A stretch of 64,000 nt of DNA from Druceiella hillmani (Eukaryota; Arthropoda; Insecta; Lepidoptera; Hepialidae). Within the stretch, counting starts at the first letter, position 1. The number at the start of each line of letters is the position of its first letter. The notes below the pieces were generated by a model. It searched no databases. It saw nothing but the letters and a program-made list of their open reading frames with translations, and had not been told where the DNA came from. Positions 23,857 through 37,755 of the stretch are shown here, in pieces. Both the position numbers and the translations under genes were made by a program. Location: the NCBI GenBank assembly GCA_039881145.1, contig JAYKKI010000004.1:46224001-46288000 (forward strand), written 5' to 3'.

Positions 23857-26640
23857 TCAATAAGGTTTTTGTTGATTTTAGTTGAATTCAACATTTATTA
23901 AAAGAGGATCATTATAATCATGAGGATTTATCAGTGGGCACCTGGTGAAAAGTCACGCGAAATATATAATAATATGTTGACATCCTATCAGCATTAATTT
24001 TTCTACTTAGTATATAATTGTAATAATGATGGGCTAATTATGGAATTAAAGTTAGAAACTTCTCCTCTTCTATATGAAAGATTTATTGTTCATAAACAGA
24101 CATTCGTTTGGACTGTTTTGCGACACAAGTTAAGTTAGTGTATACATCGTGACAATGTGATGTCGAGGACATAATGACCTATGGTAATAGGTTACAGTAG
24201 GAAACAGAAAATAGTGCGATGTTTCCACGATGGTTAATGAGCTGACTATTTCAATGGCGTAATACCGAACACGTGATAGGTTTCGATTGATTGCTCATGT
24301 CGAATGGGAGGCTTCGAGGGATTAATTTATTTTCTATCAATCAAATGGCAAGAGGCTGAATTGTCTGACATACGTGAAACATGCGTGATGTATAGTTCTA
24401 CTTATTCACGCTAAACGATTAGTGAAACATCGTATTATGTAAATCATCCGTACTCCGTTATAAATGTGTAAGTGGCCTTGTGTATTACTTGCTTTTTAGC
24501 AATTTTGTACCCATGCGAATAGTTTGTGTGATAGATTAAAGAAAGTGATCATCCGTGACATGAAACACTATTATGAAAAATGCGATTGGATATTTGTTTT
24601 CAATCATGTGTACAGAGAGCAGATATTGAGGAAACTTGATGTTTTTAATCATCAATAAACATTGACTTCTATGTCAGTAGATGGCGTAACGTGCAACGGG
24701 CGTTCGACAAAATGCTATACATTATATTATTTAGGTAGCAGTCTTGTAATAGCTTCATTGGGTCAAATATTACTGAAATATTAAATTTGCATGTAGTTAA
24801 CAATGTCGTTATATTATTTACACTTTGCGATTAGAATGATTTATGAATCATTTTCATTTTCTTTCGTTGCTGGGTTGTTTGGTGACGGTAGTAACCAATA
24901 ATTGTCGAATATATGTCATGATAAAGAAAAGTTAATATGAAATAATCAATATTTGGATACTTCAAGACATTTTTTTTGCAGAATGTGTGTTTTTCAAAAA
25001 TATTGCAAAAAAAATTTACACATTAAGCGACTTTGTAATTTCTTTTGCATATGTTCTTAAGGATTTTTAAAAAGGGGGTTAGAATTAATTTTTCTTCTAT
25101 AATAGCCCCGTGTGATTGGTTTCGGAAAAAATTTTACTGAGATCATAGAAAATAAGTTCATTTAAAATGTAATTAAGGATATATTTTTTTTTATTTCAAA
25201 TTAATTACTACTTCCTTCATGGTAATCGTATGTACTTCACAAAGAGTAATATTATATAATAAAGAAAAAGTTGAAAGCATACGCTATTTTTTAATATATT
25301 AAATAAACAGTTTAAGACTTTGAATTTTTCAATATTCATTTTACTTATCATACGAATAAAATCTAATAATTAGGGAATTTATTTAATATTAACCGAATTA
25401 GTTTTGAATTTTGCGTTGATTTAGTTAGTTAATTAACGTTAATTTCGTTTCACTAATTAATTTTTACTTATTATTTTAACTTATATTAAATTTATTCATT
25501 CAACGTGTGTTTATAAAAGCGATAGAGCTCGAAATATTGTATTTATATTGTTAATCTCTCTCGCCTATATCTGACATTCACATACTGATTTAATTATTGT
25601 AGAATTCTTAATCGCTATAATTTAGTTATGTAGTAATGTTTCAATTAAGAGGTGACTAGTATATTATAATTATCCACAGTACATTAATAGTTATCCAAAC
25701 TGGACTTGTGACTGTTTTCAAATTGATAATATTCATTATTTCATTATATTGATTTGTATTAAAGTCCGCCTAAAATTTCAGATTTTTAAAATCCATTACT
25801 AAACAGTCGTAGAGTGCAAATTTGGTTTATATTATCGATGAAAGTGTTTCATAAAATGGACGGTAAATTCAAAATTCAGTAAAACTGTAGGAAATCGACG
25901 AAATTTGTGTCCAGTACTTGTCTTAGATAGTTTATTATACCTTATCAATGAAAATCCTCGTGGCATAATTTCACAAACCATACAGATAAAAAAAATATAT
26001 TTAAACGACATTTAGCATGTTTGGGTACAACGTAATGTACATTTGTGTATAAAAATTGGAAATATCAAATGTGGAGAAAAATAATCAACATCAAGTAAAA
26101 TGTTACGTGTTGTCAGAGTTATTTTGATATTATGTGATTTTAGTTCATAAATAAAATTATTATATTTTTTAGTTCGCCTTAACAAGCAAAATATACTCGC
26201 AGCTTTAATTTTTTCAAGGCGAAGACAAAAGATACGATGACGGTAAGTTTGTTCGGCATTTAAATTGCAACACACAATCCAATAAATGGACTTCATAAAG
26301 GTAATAAAAATCTAATATTGTTCGGCTACATTTTATATCACTTCTTTGTTTTTCACCATAAAATAGTAAAATATAATATTTTTATTTGTAGCAAATTATA
26401 ATCAGTTGTATCAGCAAATTATAATCAGTTGGAGCAAACCTATAATGAATTTTGCGCAGAACCTAAAAAATATTTCATGAACCTTGCTTATCGCGGAAAC
26501 TTCAGCTTCTTTTTGTCAGATTGATTTTTAACGTGAAACATTAAATTATATTTATTATATTATTTATAAAACAATATCATCATACTTGCTTGGAAAAACC
26601 TACTAGCAATCTAAGCTAAAAAGCGAAAAACCTACTAGTA

Positions 26641-26708
26641 TCTACAAATATATTGCTTAAATTACTAGTAAGAGTCTTTACTAGTAATTTAAGCAATATA
26701 CCTGTAGA
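26641..26708. repeat. 31-bp-arm near-perfect hairpin
   Basis: Arms 26641-26671 and 26678-26708 pair with a 6-nt loop (GAGTCT). The inner 23 bp are perfect (beginning TATATTGCTTAAATTACTAG) and the outer part has two mismatches. The near-perfect pairing over 31 bp suggests a recent inverted duplication or a foldback element. Confidence 0.85.
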
Positions 26709-29253
26709 TTTAGATTAAGATGAGATATTGCCGATCGCCGTTTTGGTACGTCTTCAAACGGAAGTTATTTCATAATCGCAAACTAAATACTACAATGGGC
26801 AATCATGGTGTATGTATTAGAAGATCACAGATCTTGAAGAATCTGAAATCTCTTAGTTTTAATGTTGAAATTTTTATTATTACAAATAGCATATTTTTAC
26901 AAATATGTGCTCGCGATTTTGTTAGAACTCTGAATGCGAAATGTAACTGAATATTTTCTGTTGAACTAATCTCATTTTTGAAAGTAAATATAATATTGTG
27001 TCCCAAATATACGTAGCGTATTGCTCAAATTGATTTCTTCAAATACATATTGTTTGAAAAGTTTAAAATATGAAGTGCTCATTTAAATATGATCAATTGT
27101 CCGAAATTACCACTTGCATTTTAACTTTTCGTTTCTAAATTTATAAAATTGGTCTCGAATATAGTTGTGTTCGACTTAACAATGATATTGATGTGTATTG
27201 TATACAGGATAATTTTCCACTGATTACTACAGCAGAATCTAGAAACCCGCAGAATGGAAGGGATTTTTCTTGATCCATATTTAAATATCCTCAGGATTAT
27301 TCCTTTTTAAATGTATCTTAAGCGCTACGAACTAGCTCCGATTATAATAAAAGTAACGACAAAAGTTACGCTGATGGACTTTCTTAGCCACAATGAGCAG
27401 TTTGTATGTTTTGTTGTTAGATTTGACGCAATACTCTGAAGCGAATTGATATTTAGATTCTAGCAGAAATAGAAGATAGTGTTGGTCTTTAGAAATCTAA
27501 ACATGACATTTTGCTAATTTCAGAAGTTTTATTTTTTTGTTTTTTTTTAAGAATACTGTGAATCATAGAGGATTCCCGTTTTTTTAGAAGTATAGTGTAG
27601 ATGATAAAATACAGGTCTTTTTCTGTAAATTACAAGGCTAGTTGGCGTCAGTTATCAAATCCCTGACTTCTAGACGATTATGTACATTATTTTTATTTTA
27701 AAGAATGAATTGAGAGTAAATTTTTGTTTTATTCTGCCATACTCTAATTATTATGAAACGATTTAAGGAGTGTTGAACATAGGCGTTAAAACATCAACCT
27801 AAAATTTATTAGTTTCTAGGGTAAACCTCAATTAAGTAGTTTATTACTAGGAATCTTGCATTAAATGAATATAAATTTGCATGAAATTCTTTAAAGATTT
27901 TACTCAGTTGCTACCCACTTTAATATATTAATTCCTTGTGTTTTAATATTGCTATCTTACAAAAATTACATTTATTTTCTAGAAAAAAAAATGTTTCATA
28001 AAAAAATTTCACTTTAAACATGAACATTGATGATTATGTGTCATACATACAACCTGTTTTAATAAAGTAGATTGAATTGCATGTATTTTTTGCAGCCAAA
28101 CAATTTGAATAAGATTGACAGTAGATTAAACAATGGACAATTGATTTGACACGACGATATAATATCGCAGATGTAAAGAAAAAAAAGAAAATTATTTTAT
28201 AGTGCAGTACAAGTTATAATTTAATTATTTTATGGAACAAAAAATATTAATTTGCGAATTCCTAGCTGAAATTATTTTTTTATATTCATTAATAAAGATA
28301 TTATAACTTTTATTCACGCTTTTTTTCCACTGAGACAATTTAGCGATAATCAAATGCGGTACGAGTTAATGTTGTTATATTTTAAATCTATTATTTTTGT
28401 AGATGCCATATTACTTTTTTGACTTTATTGTTGTCATTCTTTTTGAATATCATTTTAATTTGAATTAGTGAACTTTTTATGTGATTTGATTAACAAATTT
28501 TATTTGAAAAAAAATATCTTAGCACTTGGATTCAATAAAAAACTTGGGTGTTTGCAACGATATTTCTTCCATTTTCGTAAGTGTTTTTGGCTTACTTTTT
28601 CGTTTGCATTATAATTACTTGGACATTTATATATCTATCTATCTAAATTTGTGTTTGTTTCTATATCGGACCAAGAGTTGTGGACGTGATGAAATGAACT
28701 AATATATATTAAAATTAAGGGTTTTAATAAAGCTGACTTGGGTGTTGATTGTTCAAAATTATTTTTAAAATTTTCTTTGTAGTTTAAATCAAAATATCTT
28801 TAGAAAATCCATCAGTTTTATTATGCTTTGTTCCAAAGAAAGATAACAATGTCTTTGTGTATCTCAAGAAAGTCTTAATATGATTCGGTCAGGTAAATTC
28901 TTTGAAATGTTTTTCTAAGTTGAGTAATATTGAGAAAATTGTGTTTAATTTTAGAGTAATAATAGTAGATGTCCTCTGAATTATACGTAATCGATAGACG
29001 TATTAAAATTTAACGGAGTGTTCAATTACAGTAAGTTTCCCGAATATTTATAGGTATTGTGTATCCTCATACGTTTCCAGAAAATCAGGTGCGTATGAAA
29101 ATAGTGCATACAACTTGGAGTAAAGCTCTCAGAAGAAGTGAAATGTAACGCAGTAGATATTCACAAATATTAGTCTCAACACACACAACAGGAGAATGTG
29201 TGTTTTTGTGTATAAAGTTTTTCAAGGATTCTTGAAATATAATTAAAAATTCA

Positions 29254-29307
29254 GGTAACGGTAACACCGTAACAATTAATGGTAACGGTAACACCGTTAC
29301 CATTAAT
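29254..29307. repeat. 15-bp-arm palindrome plus partial tandem copy
   Basis: ATTAATGGTAACGGT (29275-29289), spacer AAC, then the exact reverse complement (29293-29307). Immediately before it a partial tandem copy GGTAACGGTAACACCGTAAC starts at 29254. Confidence 0.8.
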
Positions 29308-32300
29308 TTGTACTGCCTAACGTATAAAAGTAAGGGTTAATACTTCCCAAACAAATTGTTCATATTACTTTTCCTTTGTTTTAGTCGGTTGATATAGTAT
29401 AAAACTTAAAAGCAACTTGCTGTTTTTGAAACAAAACAACAAAGCGATAAGTCAGAAGGAATGGTATGGAATGGGAATAAATCATATTTTTACTCATACT
29501 GTTTAAACTAATTTAAATTTAAACGACAGACGGTTATTGCATTCAGTAATTACTTTTTTATATATTTTTACTATCATACAATTATATAGTAAATATGAAA
29601 ATCATTTAAACTTTCGATACGTTCCACTTTTTATGTGATTTAATATTCTGATTATATATATTTTGATTACATTTAAAATTCGATTTGGGCCTTTGGGCTG
29701 CAACGAGTATCAATAAACAATAAAGTACTGATCCGTTTTCAAAATACAAAGTATTTATTTCAGTGCGCTATTAATTTGATGACCAAGCAATACGATTTAA
29801 TATTAAAAACTTGTTAAGCACGGGTAAAACTCGCACTACGAGGTTTTGCAAATAAAAATATTAAAAAGTATATGGTATCTTCCTTAAACTGTTATATTAA
29901 TATTGTTTTTCACCATATAAAAACTTGCATGTTGCCTAGTTTACATATATATCTCTCAGAGACATAACAATATTATGAATTTTTCAGAAATACTTCGATT
30001 TGATTACTCATAACTTTTAACTTCACGTATACCAAATAATTATTTTCCAGTAAACATTTTTCAGCCCCGCCGATGTGCGAAAAATAACCGAATATACTGT
30101 AATATACATATTATACAGGTTGGAAGTTAGATGCAAAGTTGAAAGTGGTTAATAGCTTAGACCATTTGAAACATTATGAGCCATACATGTCTTAGCCGAT
30201 GCCAGAATATTTTTTTTGCTTGCTATTTTAAAGGTTTATTCTAAAAAATTCAAAATTTAGCAGTTCATTTCTAATTATGTCCCAGTAGAATTTAGAATAT
30301 AAAGGTTTCTTTTTTTTCATGTATGTTAATTTGTGTTCATAACCAATTTAATAAAACAGATTTCGAGCATTTGTGTCATCAGAAAAAATATTACGGACAT
30401 TTGAAGTTAATGAAAATTTGTAAATTTGAAGAAAACTGTTCTGATTAATGTATTTAAAAAAATAAATAAAATAGCCTTAGTCGTTCCAATTACTTGATTA
30501 TGTTTCATCGCTGCTTTCTAAGCTAAAACTCTAGATACGGAACGCTAAAATCATAATATTTCAAAAATTATTCCTCTACACTGATGAAAATAATGACAAT
30601 GCTTATTTTAATCCGATTTAATAACATTACAAACATAGTTTCAAAGGATCTTGTAACGAAAGAGAAGCAAATATCATTCGTTTACAATTCATGAAAAAAT
30701 TAACGTTCTTACTGCACTACAACATCAAAATGCGAATGCAGTGTAATCAGAACTTCTTACTAGTGAAGTGAAGGAAGGAAATTCGTTTTTACAGTTTCAC
30801 ACTGAAAAAAAAATAACCCTATAATTCTTTCATGCGTCTGCCCAACCGATATTCTGTCCCATCATCATAGGTTTTAAGATTTAATACCTATAAACCTGAA
30901 ATTAGGCTTGCAGTTACATGTTTCAGTAAGGGTATATCAATAAAAATGTAAGGAAAAATATTACAAATAATATTGTACCGCTCCATGCATGTAAAATTAG
31001 TACCGTTGTTAAAGGTCTATCGAAATGTTATTTAGAATCCGTTCAACCCCGACATAAAAAGTTATTATTGTCTACGATGTTTATATTCAAAATCAAACGA
31101 ATAGTTTTCTTTCTTACTTATGTCCATGTTTTTTTTAATACAAAAACATTGTGCAAAGTAATCAAAAGAAAACCCAATTATGACACGCGATTGTTAGTTC
31201 TGTTGAGCATAACATAAATAAAATTAATTTTTAATTCGATATCTTCACTAACACAATTCGTTAACTGCGTAATTTTTACTTTTTATCTTGCCAATATTCG
31301 TAACAATTAAAAATATTTAGCCCAACTGAAAATACCGCCCATCCACATTTCCTATTTTTAATGTAATTTATAACACGTTTGACAATTGTACGCTTGAAAA
31401 ATTATTACATAAATAATATTTAAAGAACGTGTCGGTCTTGAAGCAGGGTTCTCTGATTGGTTTATTCATTTATGCATATTAAAATTTAATAAAAGGAAAT
31501 CGCGAATTAATTTGTAAGCATCGTAAAGTTTTCTTTGATGTGAAAAGTAGGCCAAATGTAACACGTGAAATAATGTTTTCCCAATTTAACTTTAACAAAA
31601 TTACAATGAAAAAACATAATTTGAATTCATTTAGATCTCTAAACTTAACCAAATGAAAAGTTATTTCCATGTAATTTTTGGAAGTTTCGTAACAAATCGG
31701 AATTGTTTAATTCCCACTGGCTTTAAAATAAAGGCTTAATTAATTTCATTTTCCTCATTTTCCATCTGTTTGAGTGTCATATTCAATTGTCTCATTAAAC
31801 ATCAACCTCTTTTAAATGTTAGTAGGAATATTAACATTATACCTAAAATGAAATGTGCAGTCGAACAAGTTTAAAATAATTCTTAGTCTCCATAAATAGA
31901 ATTCGATCGTATTTAGAACTATCTGGTGCGTTCAAAATTATAGTAACTGTACAATGCATTATTTACTGTTAACAAAGTAGTCAGATAAATAATATTGAAT
32001 AGTTCGTCATATTACAATCCATCGAATAAAAACTAGTTTATGATATTGTCGTGAAAACGTCTATTTACTCGTTAAGTACGGTGATAACCTGACGAACTTT
32101 TTTGTTTGACAAAATACCATCAAATTTTAATCCCTAATAAATACGAGGTGAATAATGCGTTAAAAATGGTTGAGCTCACAACGGGCCGAGCATGTCCGTG
32201 TTTTTCGTGGACAGTTTTTCTTGTGACGTCATCGGACTAGTGTTGGTACATGCGCGTTATGGTTACGAATTAGCTTTGTAAAAAAATAAATTAGTGGAGC

Positions 32301-32526
32301 GTGGAAACGTGTTTAGATGGAATGTTCATTAGAGTATCATTGTAAAAAGTTTATCTAACACACTAGAAGTCCAAGTGAGATAAAAAAAATACTAGCCGGA
32401 TTATAAGTGTAAATAAGTATTAAAAGGAAAATTACAAAAAAATTGATAATATCGTCTTACATGAATTATAAATTTAATCGGAGTTGGAAAAGATGCACTG
32501 CAGGGATGTATCTGCTATTCTTCCTA

Positions 32527-32548
32527 ATATATATACATATGAGTGTGT

Positions 32549-32629
<81 letters not shown>

Positions 32630-32638
32630 TAAATATAT
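32527..32638. repeat. long AT microsatellite
   Basis: TA repeats with TATACATA interruptions and one short TG run. Three overlapping open frames here are artefacts. Confidence 0.95.
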
Positions 32639-32834
32639 AGTTGCTTTTGTTGCACAACATAGCTAAATATAAGATTGTTGGCCAATTTTACCATTATGTA
32701 GTCAGTTAACATTAGAAAGTAAATTGAATTTGAATTATAAAAAGATAATTTTAGGTTAAGCTTTATACCGAATAATCCATGATTATATGTGCAACGTTAA
32801 TGATAGTATATTAAAATGCAAGTCATTAGCTCTC

Positions 32835-33095
32835 TAACCTCCGTCAGTCGTGAACATCTTTTCATTCTTTGGATAGTTAACCTAGGATACGCACTTCGCA
32901 AGTGAATTCATTGTATACTTCTTGGAGAAATAGCATGATTTTCCAGGGACGTGATTCGCCTCTAACATTTTCCAGAGCGCTGATCAATTGAATGTAGATT
33001 TAAAATCGACGAAGACGATGCCTTTTGCTTCATCTTATCCATTCTTTCTTAAACTGACACAAAGAGAATATTAGGTTTGTACATTTATGGAATAG
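32835..33095 (-). pseudogene. non-LTR retrotransposon reverse transcriptase fragment
   Basis: On the minus strand, CTNLIFSLCQFKKEW (about 33083-33040) is followed after a frameshift by KGIVFVDFKSTFN (about 33022-32990) and then SALWKMLEANHVPGK. This matches the LINE reverse-transcriptase order: a CTDQIFSLRQ..E helix, the FVDFKSAFD strand carrying the first catalytic Asp, then LWK.L...GVP. A trailing FTTDGG fits the TGVRQG turn. The second catalytic block (YADD) is not found, and stops interrupt the frame. It is a short orphan fragment of a LINE ORF2; the clade is not resolved. Confidence 0.75.
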
Positions 33096-33099
33096 GATG

Positions 33100-36000
33100 A
33101 CGAAGAATTCTTCGGGTATCACAGTGGTACGCATAGGGGTTTAGTGCATCCCAAGGTGATGCTGAATTTTTTTAGTTCTTCCTTGCTAATAACATTTGAT
33201 GTGGCCTATGCCGTCAACTTATTAAATAGCCTAGTTGAAAATACTTGAGTGCAGGGTCGGTTAATTTCCCTCAATTAATTTTTAATGATGCTATTGTGGT
33301 CCAGTTCACTTACTGTGCACAAACTTTTGTTTTAATTTTACTGCGTTTGTCTCTTTTTTATATGGTTATAAATGACAACGTTTAAAAGCGGTTACAATTA
33401 AAGTTGAATAATCGGCAAAACAACCTAAAATAATTAATTATTTATGTAACAATAATCAGTAAGCTGAATAATTCAAATAATTTAGTTTCATAACATGGTC
33501 AGATCAAAAAAAATTATTGTCGCAAAAAGTACACCCTCAAATACAGTTATCAACAGCCTCAAATTATCTATGTGTTAAAAGAAGTCTCTTGGCCTAAAAT
33601 TAGGAAATTGGTAAAAAAATTACGAAATGATAAAATTTAAGTGTAAAAGTGATTTTAATATAGAAAAGTTATGTGCAGCACAGTTTAGTTTTAGAAATGT
33701 TTCCTCCGGTTTTTGCAATTATTACAACATTAGTACTTTGGCTCTGAAGAGGAAGATTGGAAAGATTGTGTTTGAAAAATATATATAATTTGAAACGACG
33801 CAATATTTATAATTGTTTGGGGCGTTTTTTTAAAAAATAATCGTCTGTATTTTTCCGCTCTTTTTAAAACAAGGATATTCTTAAAACACTTTTGGACTTG
33901 AAACGTCACTAACCTTTGTAATGACGGTCTTTGCCGAAGGACCATGTGTCATTGACTGAGTTGACAAAGGTGAAATCGTCACACGAAAACGTAGGATTAA
34001 AAACCACAGGGTTTTACCTACATCATTTATTACTTTTACCTATATAATTTGAGTTTAAAAACAATTTTAATTCAATTTAATTTTGAAGTATTTATCGTCT
34101 TTCATATAGAATAGAAACCGTAAAATTATTACGAAAGAATCTTTAGTATGTAATCTGTTATGAAATATCCTACATCGTGAAAATGTTTTGTATATTTCAT
34201 TATTGTTTACAATTCTATTATTTTAATATAACTTTAACGGTTTTATTTATTTTAAAAATACGTCTATGGCTCGATTTTGTAACAGAATAGCGGTATGGAG
34301 ATAAGACAGATTCTTACCCCAATAATTATAACAGACAATCCGTAATATGATTATCAATTGTCTGTTATAATTATTGAGGTAATTAGCTATGTTGTTGAAC
34401 TTTTCATGGATTTTTAATGTATCTATAATATTACTATATATTTTTTGTTTTCTATCATACAGGCACTTTTTATTATATTACAAACATGTAAGTCATGGAA
34501 AGATATTGATTGGCAGAAAACATATTGAAGTTGATGTTTTTTACTTATCTTCATAGCAGTGAATACAAAATAATATTGTAAATTATCTATGTAAATAAGA
34601 CGGTATTTATTTATTTAAACAATTATAGAATAACGAATACGGCCATATACTATTTTATTAATGAAAAATATATTCTTAATTTGTTTAAAGTTTTGGAGAC
34701 ATGAATTGTGAATACATTTTAGTAACTTATCAGCTGCAATCGCGTTTTGTCGTAAATATTATAAGTATTGATTTGAAGAAATTTCACATTAAAGATAGGT
34801 CAGCTATAGGTTGATACGGTGGCAATACAAGAAAGATTTTTATTGTGTTTTAAGCTGTGAATTTTGGTATGAAAACAATATTAGTCCGCATTATGTAAAA
34901 TTAAGAATTGCCAAGGATCTCTATTGCCAAGGAAACTATTAAGTATTACACAAATAAAACATTCTGCATATTGTTATTTAAACATTAGTAACATACATCT
35001 TAATTTTATTTTTCATGGGAAGCATCAGTGTTTAGTGGATTCTGAGATATTTTGCCTCGTTTATAATTTAACTCGACGTATTATAAACGAGAATATTTCA
35101 TACCTGTCAAGATTTGATTAATCTGAAAATAGTAACAAAATAAAATATAAATTATTTTATTAAATAACGAGGCCATCAGTAATTATATATTAAATAATTT
35201 CAAAAATACATATATATATAAAGGACTCGTATTAATAACTAACTAAATTCAGACGTAGAGTTATTTTCCAAAAGAGGAATTGTTTCAGGGACTTTCAGAT
35301 ATGTAAAAAAAATAGTATGAAAGATAATCTTAAAAACAACTTACAAGGATAACTTTAGTCTTAACTTGGCATATGAAATAGTCAATGAATCAGCCAATTT
35401 ATATGTTATAATAGGAATTACATTCCAAAATATTGTTTAAAACTCGTTCAGAACAATTTTTCACTAAGAAAACATGTATTTCGTGTTTCAGGTAGCAACC
35501 TAGTAAATGCTGTTGTCGTCAAATAATCATCCAATAGTTGAGTGAGTGGACTGTACATGATCATCGTGGGTATATCACCGCAAAACGTACGTATAAAAAC
35601 ACTTTAAAATTAGATATCATAATTCAAATATATTTATTAGCATAATAGACTTATGCATTTCTAATATACGACGTCATTTGATAATCAATTATGTTATATA
35701 GCAACAGATCTAAAAAAATAATAATAACAACAGTTATAAAAAATATAGCAACAGATCTCTTCGTAGATACTTACTATTTTTGCAAATGATTGCCACAGAA
35801 TAACACTCACCACTCCTAAGAGAGGAATTCAGTTTGTGGAAATAATATATTTATCGTGGCAAAATAAAACTTTTGTCGTATCATATACATTCAGGTTTCC
35901 TTAACTTACCTCCCGCGTTATTTGGTTAACTTGCATCAACAAAATACAAGAGATGTACATAGAACTACAAAGCCTCATTTTATGCCACGGCCATTTGGTA

Positions 36001-36340
36001 GATTTATTAACTAATTCTGTTTAAAATAATAATTATTTAATTATAATCTGAAACACTAGACCATATAATTTCACATCTACGAAATAAATGATCACGGTTT
36101 AATGATACGAATAAGTTGAATAAAAAAACTCTTCAGTTGAATAAAAAAAAATTGACTTCAACAAAATGGCTATCAATCACATAAAACAAAAATCCGCTTT
36201 GATGAAATAACATTTTCTTTTCTCCAAAATAAATTTCTCTTTTTTTCCACCGATTTCTGAAATGTTACAGAAGCTTCTGCGCGGTATATAAAAAGTGCAG
36301 CATTCGAGCTTATGTTAAGCTTGTAATTGAGTAATCAGCG
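33100..36340. other. AT-rich gene-free stretch
   Basis: No recognisable exon. It contains the hairpin at 34315-34381 and a direct repeat ATATAGCAACAGATCT (near 35698 and 35742). The 34924-35121 and 33730-33945 frames match nothing known to me. Confidence 0.5.
34315..34381. repeat. 25-bp-arm inverted repeat
   Basis: Arm 34315-34339 (TACCCCAATAATTATAACAG...) pairs with 34357-34381 at 24 of 25 positions around a 17-nt loop. Without a flanking gene it could be a foldback or MITE remnant, or a hairpin RNA source. Confidence 0.85.
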
Positions 36341-36344
36341 AGTA

Positions 36345-37295
36345 AAGAATAAATGAAAAATGAAACTTTCTCGAAGTGAACGTAGAAGACTCTTACTTCA
36401 TGAATATCGTTTAAGGTGAAAAACCAGCCAATCGTAACGCAATACATATACGACGATGGGTGAAGGTATATCGTCTTACGATACAACCAAGTACTGGTTG
36501 CTAAGATTCAAAAAAGGGGATTTTGACCTGTCCGATAAACGTTATCCAAAGCACCTCCTATAACAGATTTAGAAAAATTTAAAAGCCTTATTAACCAGAT
36601 CGGGTTCACGTTGTTTGGCAGAACTAATTTCATACTCTAGTACTAGTTTAATGGAAAACAATTTCATGCATTTTTTAATAAAGAAGTGAAAATATTTCGT
36701 TTGGCCACCACATGCGCTAACCTTTTAAATTTCGGAGGAGAGTTAATGTATGCTTGAAGCTACTAGGTTCCCATCGTACCAAAGAGAGACTAAAGTATAT
36801 GGTTACAGGAGGTGAAAAGTAGGTGGCTTATGTTAATTTTTAAAGTAAACGCCAGTGTAGCCACTGGAGCTGGAGAAAAAGTTGTATCTAAACCAAAATA
36901 TAATATTGGACAAAAGATACTTTTGAGTAAATTTATACCCCATAAATGAAGTTATTCATTGAGTTATTTATTGGGAATTCTTTAAAGCTAACAGTACAAT
37001 TATAGTTAAGATTTATTGTAAACAAATGAGCAACATGTCACCAATTTACTTGCTTCAAATCAAAGCAAAGTTTATATTTTACATGACAATGCTCGACCCC
37101 ACGCAGCAAAAGTAACGAGTGGAAAATTACTTTTATTTAAACGGAGTGTGCTACTTCAACCACCGTGCTCTCCAGATATTTCCTAATCTGATTAACATAT
37201 GTTTCGCTCTCTGTCTAATAATTTACGTGATAGAAAATTTAAAGACATCTATCAAACACGAACGGAACTCACATTCGCACATTTAAGGGTACATA
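36345..37295 (+). pseudogene. near full-length mariner transposase pseudogene
   Basis: Plausible start ATG at 36360 (MKLSRSERRRLLLHEYRL). The mariner N-terminal HTH follows with GISSYDTTKYWLLRFK and GDFDLSDKR (about 36516-36543). The first catalytic block is degraded: the expected GDEKW reads GGEK, so the Asp is lost. GVIHW-like and ILHDNARPHAAKVTSG (37076-37123) follow, carrying the second Asp. Next is LLQPPCSPDIS, then an in-frame TAA, SD, and FRSLSNNLRDRKFKD. From the Asp codon at 37085 to the one at 37190 there are exactly 34 intervening residues, the mariner D34D spacing. Several stops and frameshifts make it dead. Length and order show an almost complete element, and I could not delimit its terminal repeats. 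Confidence 0.9.
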
Positions 37296-37755
37296 GTATT
37301 TCCATTAAACTATTTGCAAATATTATTTTTTTAGAATGTAAATGTGTAATTTGTTGCCCACTGTAACTTTCACAGACATAAAAACATGGTGCATATTTTT
37401 AAAAAATTTAAGTCTGGTAAAATCGCTTAAATTGTCCTATATTCTTCTAATCAGATTTTGTCGATCCTGTTTTACCTGGTTTTTGGCTCAGTAGTTTAAG
37501 TAATAAGGAAGGAAGGGAAATACCCTATTTTCAATATTTCTGGGAAAACCTTTTTAAATATGACGTTTAAAATTATGCTTTGCATTCTTCATAACAAACC
37601 TTTTAAATGATATTCCATATGATACACAAAAATTTTTAAAAATTTAATCCTTTTTTACCTCCTCATTTAAGCTCATATAAATGCTTTTAAAAACATAGTA
37701 CAAATTATTCATTAAGAAGATCTTTTACTATACTAAGTTTCAAGTTTACGTCGAA

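Larger units (their letters stand above)
23860..32520. other. AT-rich gene-free stretch with hairpins
   Basis: No gene or transposase recognised. It includes a 19-bp direct duplication (AGCAAATTATAATCAGTTG at 26390 and 26413), the long hairpin at 26641-26708 and the palindrome at 29275-29307. Around 24100-24700 the sequence is somewhat less AT-rich, but none of its frames looked coding to me. Confidence 0.5.

Noticed and set aside
27190..27275. Acceptor-like TATACAG followed by a short open segment
   Set aside because: Only about 21 codons long, with a weak pyrimidine tract and no support.
32224..32231. TGACGTCA (CRE-like) site with a less AT-rich neighbourhood
   Set aside because: A single 8-mer with no promoter, exon or transcript evidence nearby.
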